In this document: in pieces, positions 5,067 through 5,704 of the stretch
How positions within the stretch are numbered: the stretch's first letter is position 1
Layout of the letters: each line of letters begins with the position of its first letter
Source of the DNA: Nitrospira sp.
GTDB taxonomy: Bacteria; Nitrospirota; Nitrospiria; Nitrospirales; Nitrospiraceae
Reading direction: 5' to 3'
Assembly: GCA_025361385.1 (NCBI GenBank)
Contig: JANYAJ010000040.1
Span: 1 to 5,704, forward strand
Length of the DNA: 5,704 nt
The notes under the pieces: generated by a model
Databases searched by the model: none
Told to the model about the DNA's origin: nothing
The model's input: only the letters and a program-made list of their open reading frames with translations
Translations under genes and position numbers: made by a program

Positions 5067-5704
5067 ATGAGTCGAGAACCGCGGCGGCTAAAGGATGTGC
5101 TTGAGCAGGGGCAGTTCGCTGTTACGATTGAGTACAATCCCCCCAAAGGCACGAACATCTCTGGCGTGCTAGAGAACGCCAAGGCGTTGGTCGGGCGCGT
5201 GCATGGGGTGAACGTGACGGACAACACGGCCGCCGTCGTGCGGGCCGGGTCTCTCTCCGTTTGCCGCCTCCTCTATGAACTTGGCCATGATCCGGTGATG
5301 CAGATGACCTGCCGGGACCGGAATCGGATTGCCATGCAGTCGGATCTCATGGGCGCTTCCATGCTCGGCATCCGCAACATTCTCTGTCTCACCGGGGACT
5401 ATCCGACCGTCGGAGACCACAAGGACGCGAAGCCCGTGTACGATCTTGATTCAGTTCAGGTCATGCAACTCGTGCAGGGGCTGAACAATGGGCGGGATAT
5501 GGTGGGGAATCAACTCGATGGCTCGACGGCATTTTCCATTGGCGCCGCTGTGACGCCGGAAGCAGACCCTCTGGGGCCCATGCTCGCCAAGTTCGAACTC
5601 AAAGTAAAAGCGGGTGCCCAGTTCTTTCAGACGCAGGCGATCTATCATCCTGAGCAGTTTGCATTCTTTATGACGGCGGTGCGCCCGTTTAAGGCTAAAG
5701 TGCT
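5067..5704 (+). CDS. metF: Methylenetetrahydrofolate reductase, N-terminal part (3' end outside window)
   Basis: Reduces 5,10-methylene-THF to 5-methyl-THF, supplying methyl groups for methionine synthesis and, in some organisms, the folate branch of the reductive acetyl-CoA pathway. The frame is open from ATG 5067 to the window end (212 codons). TIEYNPPKG (20-28) gives the family TxExxPP motif with the catalytic-type Glu22. GVNVTDN (47-53), MTCRDRNRIAMQSDLMGA (80-97) and GIRNILCLTGD (101-111, with Asp111 matching the flavin-contacting E. coli Asp120) follow. AGAQFFQTQAIY (182-193) holds Gln190, matching E. coli Gln183. This style resembles the subfamily found in acetogens and other anaerobic-lineage bacteria more than E. 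coli MetF. The start has AGGGA close by (5059-5063). It lies downstream of folD, probably cotranscribed across the palindromic element. Confidence 0.9.
   Translation, partial: MSREPRRLKDVLEQGQFAVTIEYNPPKGTNISGVLENAKALVGRVHGVNVTDNTAAVVRAGSLSVCRLLYELGHDPVMQMTCRDRNRIAMQSDLMGASMLGIRNILCLTGDYPTVGDHKDAKPVYDLDSVQVMQLVQGLNNGRDMVGNQLDGSTAFSIGAAVTPEADPLGPMLAKFELKVKAGAQFFQTQAIYHPEQFAFFMTAVRPFKAKV

Overview
The window reads as chromosomal housekeeping DNA from a moderately GC-rich Gram-negative bacterium. Signal peptides, a lipobox lipoprotein, a PilZ gene and the style of the folate genes fit a Nitrospira-like member of Nitrospirota. That placement comes from overall resemblance and cannot be proved from the sequence alone. 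I see no phage, transposase, CRISPR, tRNA or rRNA signal.

Layout. (1) Bases 2-346, plus strand: the 3' end of an RNase III gene (rnc), holding the last catalytic acidic residues and the whole double-stranded-RNA-binding domain. (2) 411-1028 and 1049-1669, plus strand: two tandem cyclophilin-type peptidyl-prolyl isomerases. One has a cleavable signal peptide (soluble periplasmic) and the other a lipobox (membrane-anchored lipoprotein). (3) 3859 down to 1769, minus strand: a probable three-gene operon, converging on the cyclophilins. It encodes an exported NHL/SMP-30-type beta-propeller protein, a cysteine-rich putative zinc protein with a histidine-rich tail (start overlaps the previous stop as ATGA), and a small PilZ-domain protein. 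(4) 3860-4092: a divergent intergenic region with a good sigma70-like promoter candidate on each strand and a degenerate G/A-rich repeat. (5) 4093-4953, plus strand: folD. (6) 4952-5040: a roughly 90-bp palindromic element filling most of the folD-metF gap. (7) 5067 to the end, plus strand: the 5' part of a methylenetetrahydrofolate reductase (metF) gene, cut by the window edge.

How the genes work together. folD and metF make consecutive steps of one-carbon metabolism: FolD interconverts 10-formyl-THF, methenyl-THF and methylene-THF, and MetF reduces methylene-THF to methyl-THF. The two cyclophilins probably share proline-isomerase duty in different compartments of the envelope. The minus-strand operon has no obvious common pathway; its PilZ protein suggests a link to cyclic-di-GMP.

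The most unusual item is the palindromic element after folD: long imperfect inverted arms, an inner stem and a GNRA-type tetraloop. It looks like a REP/MITE-type repeat or a structured intercistronic RNA. No clearly new multi-gene system is visible.
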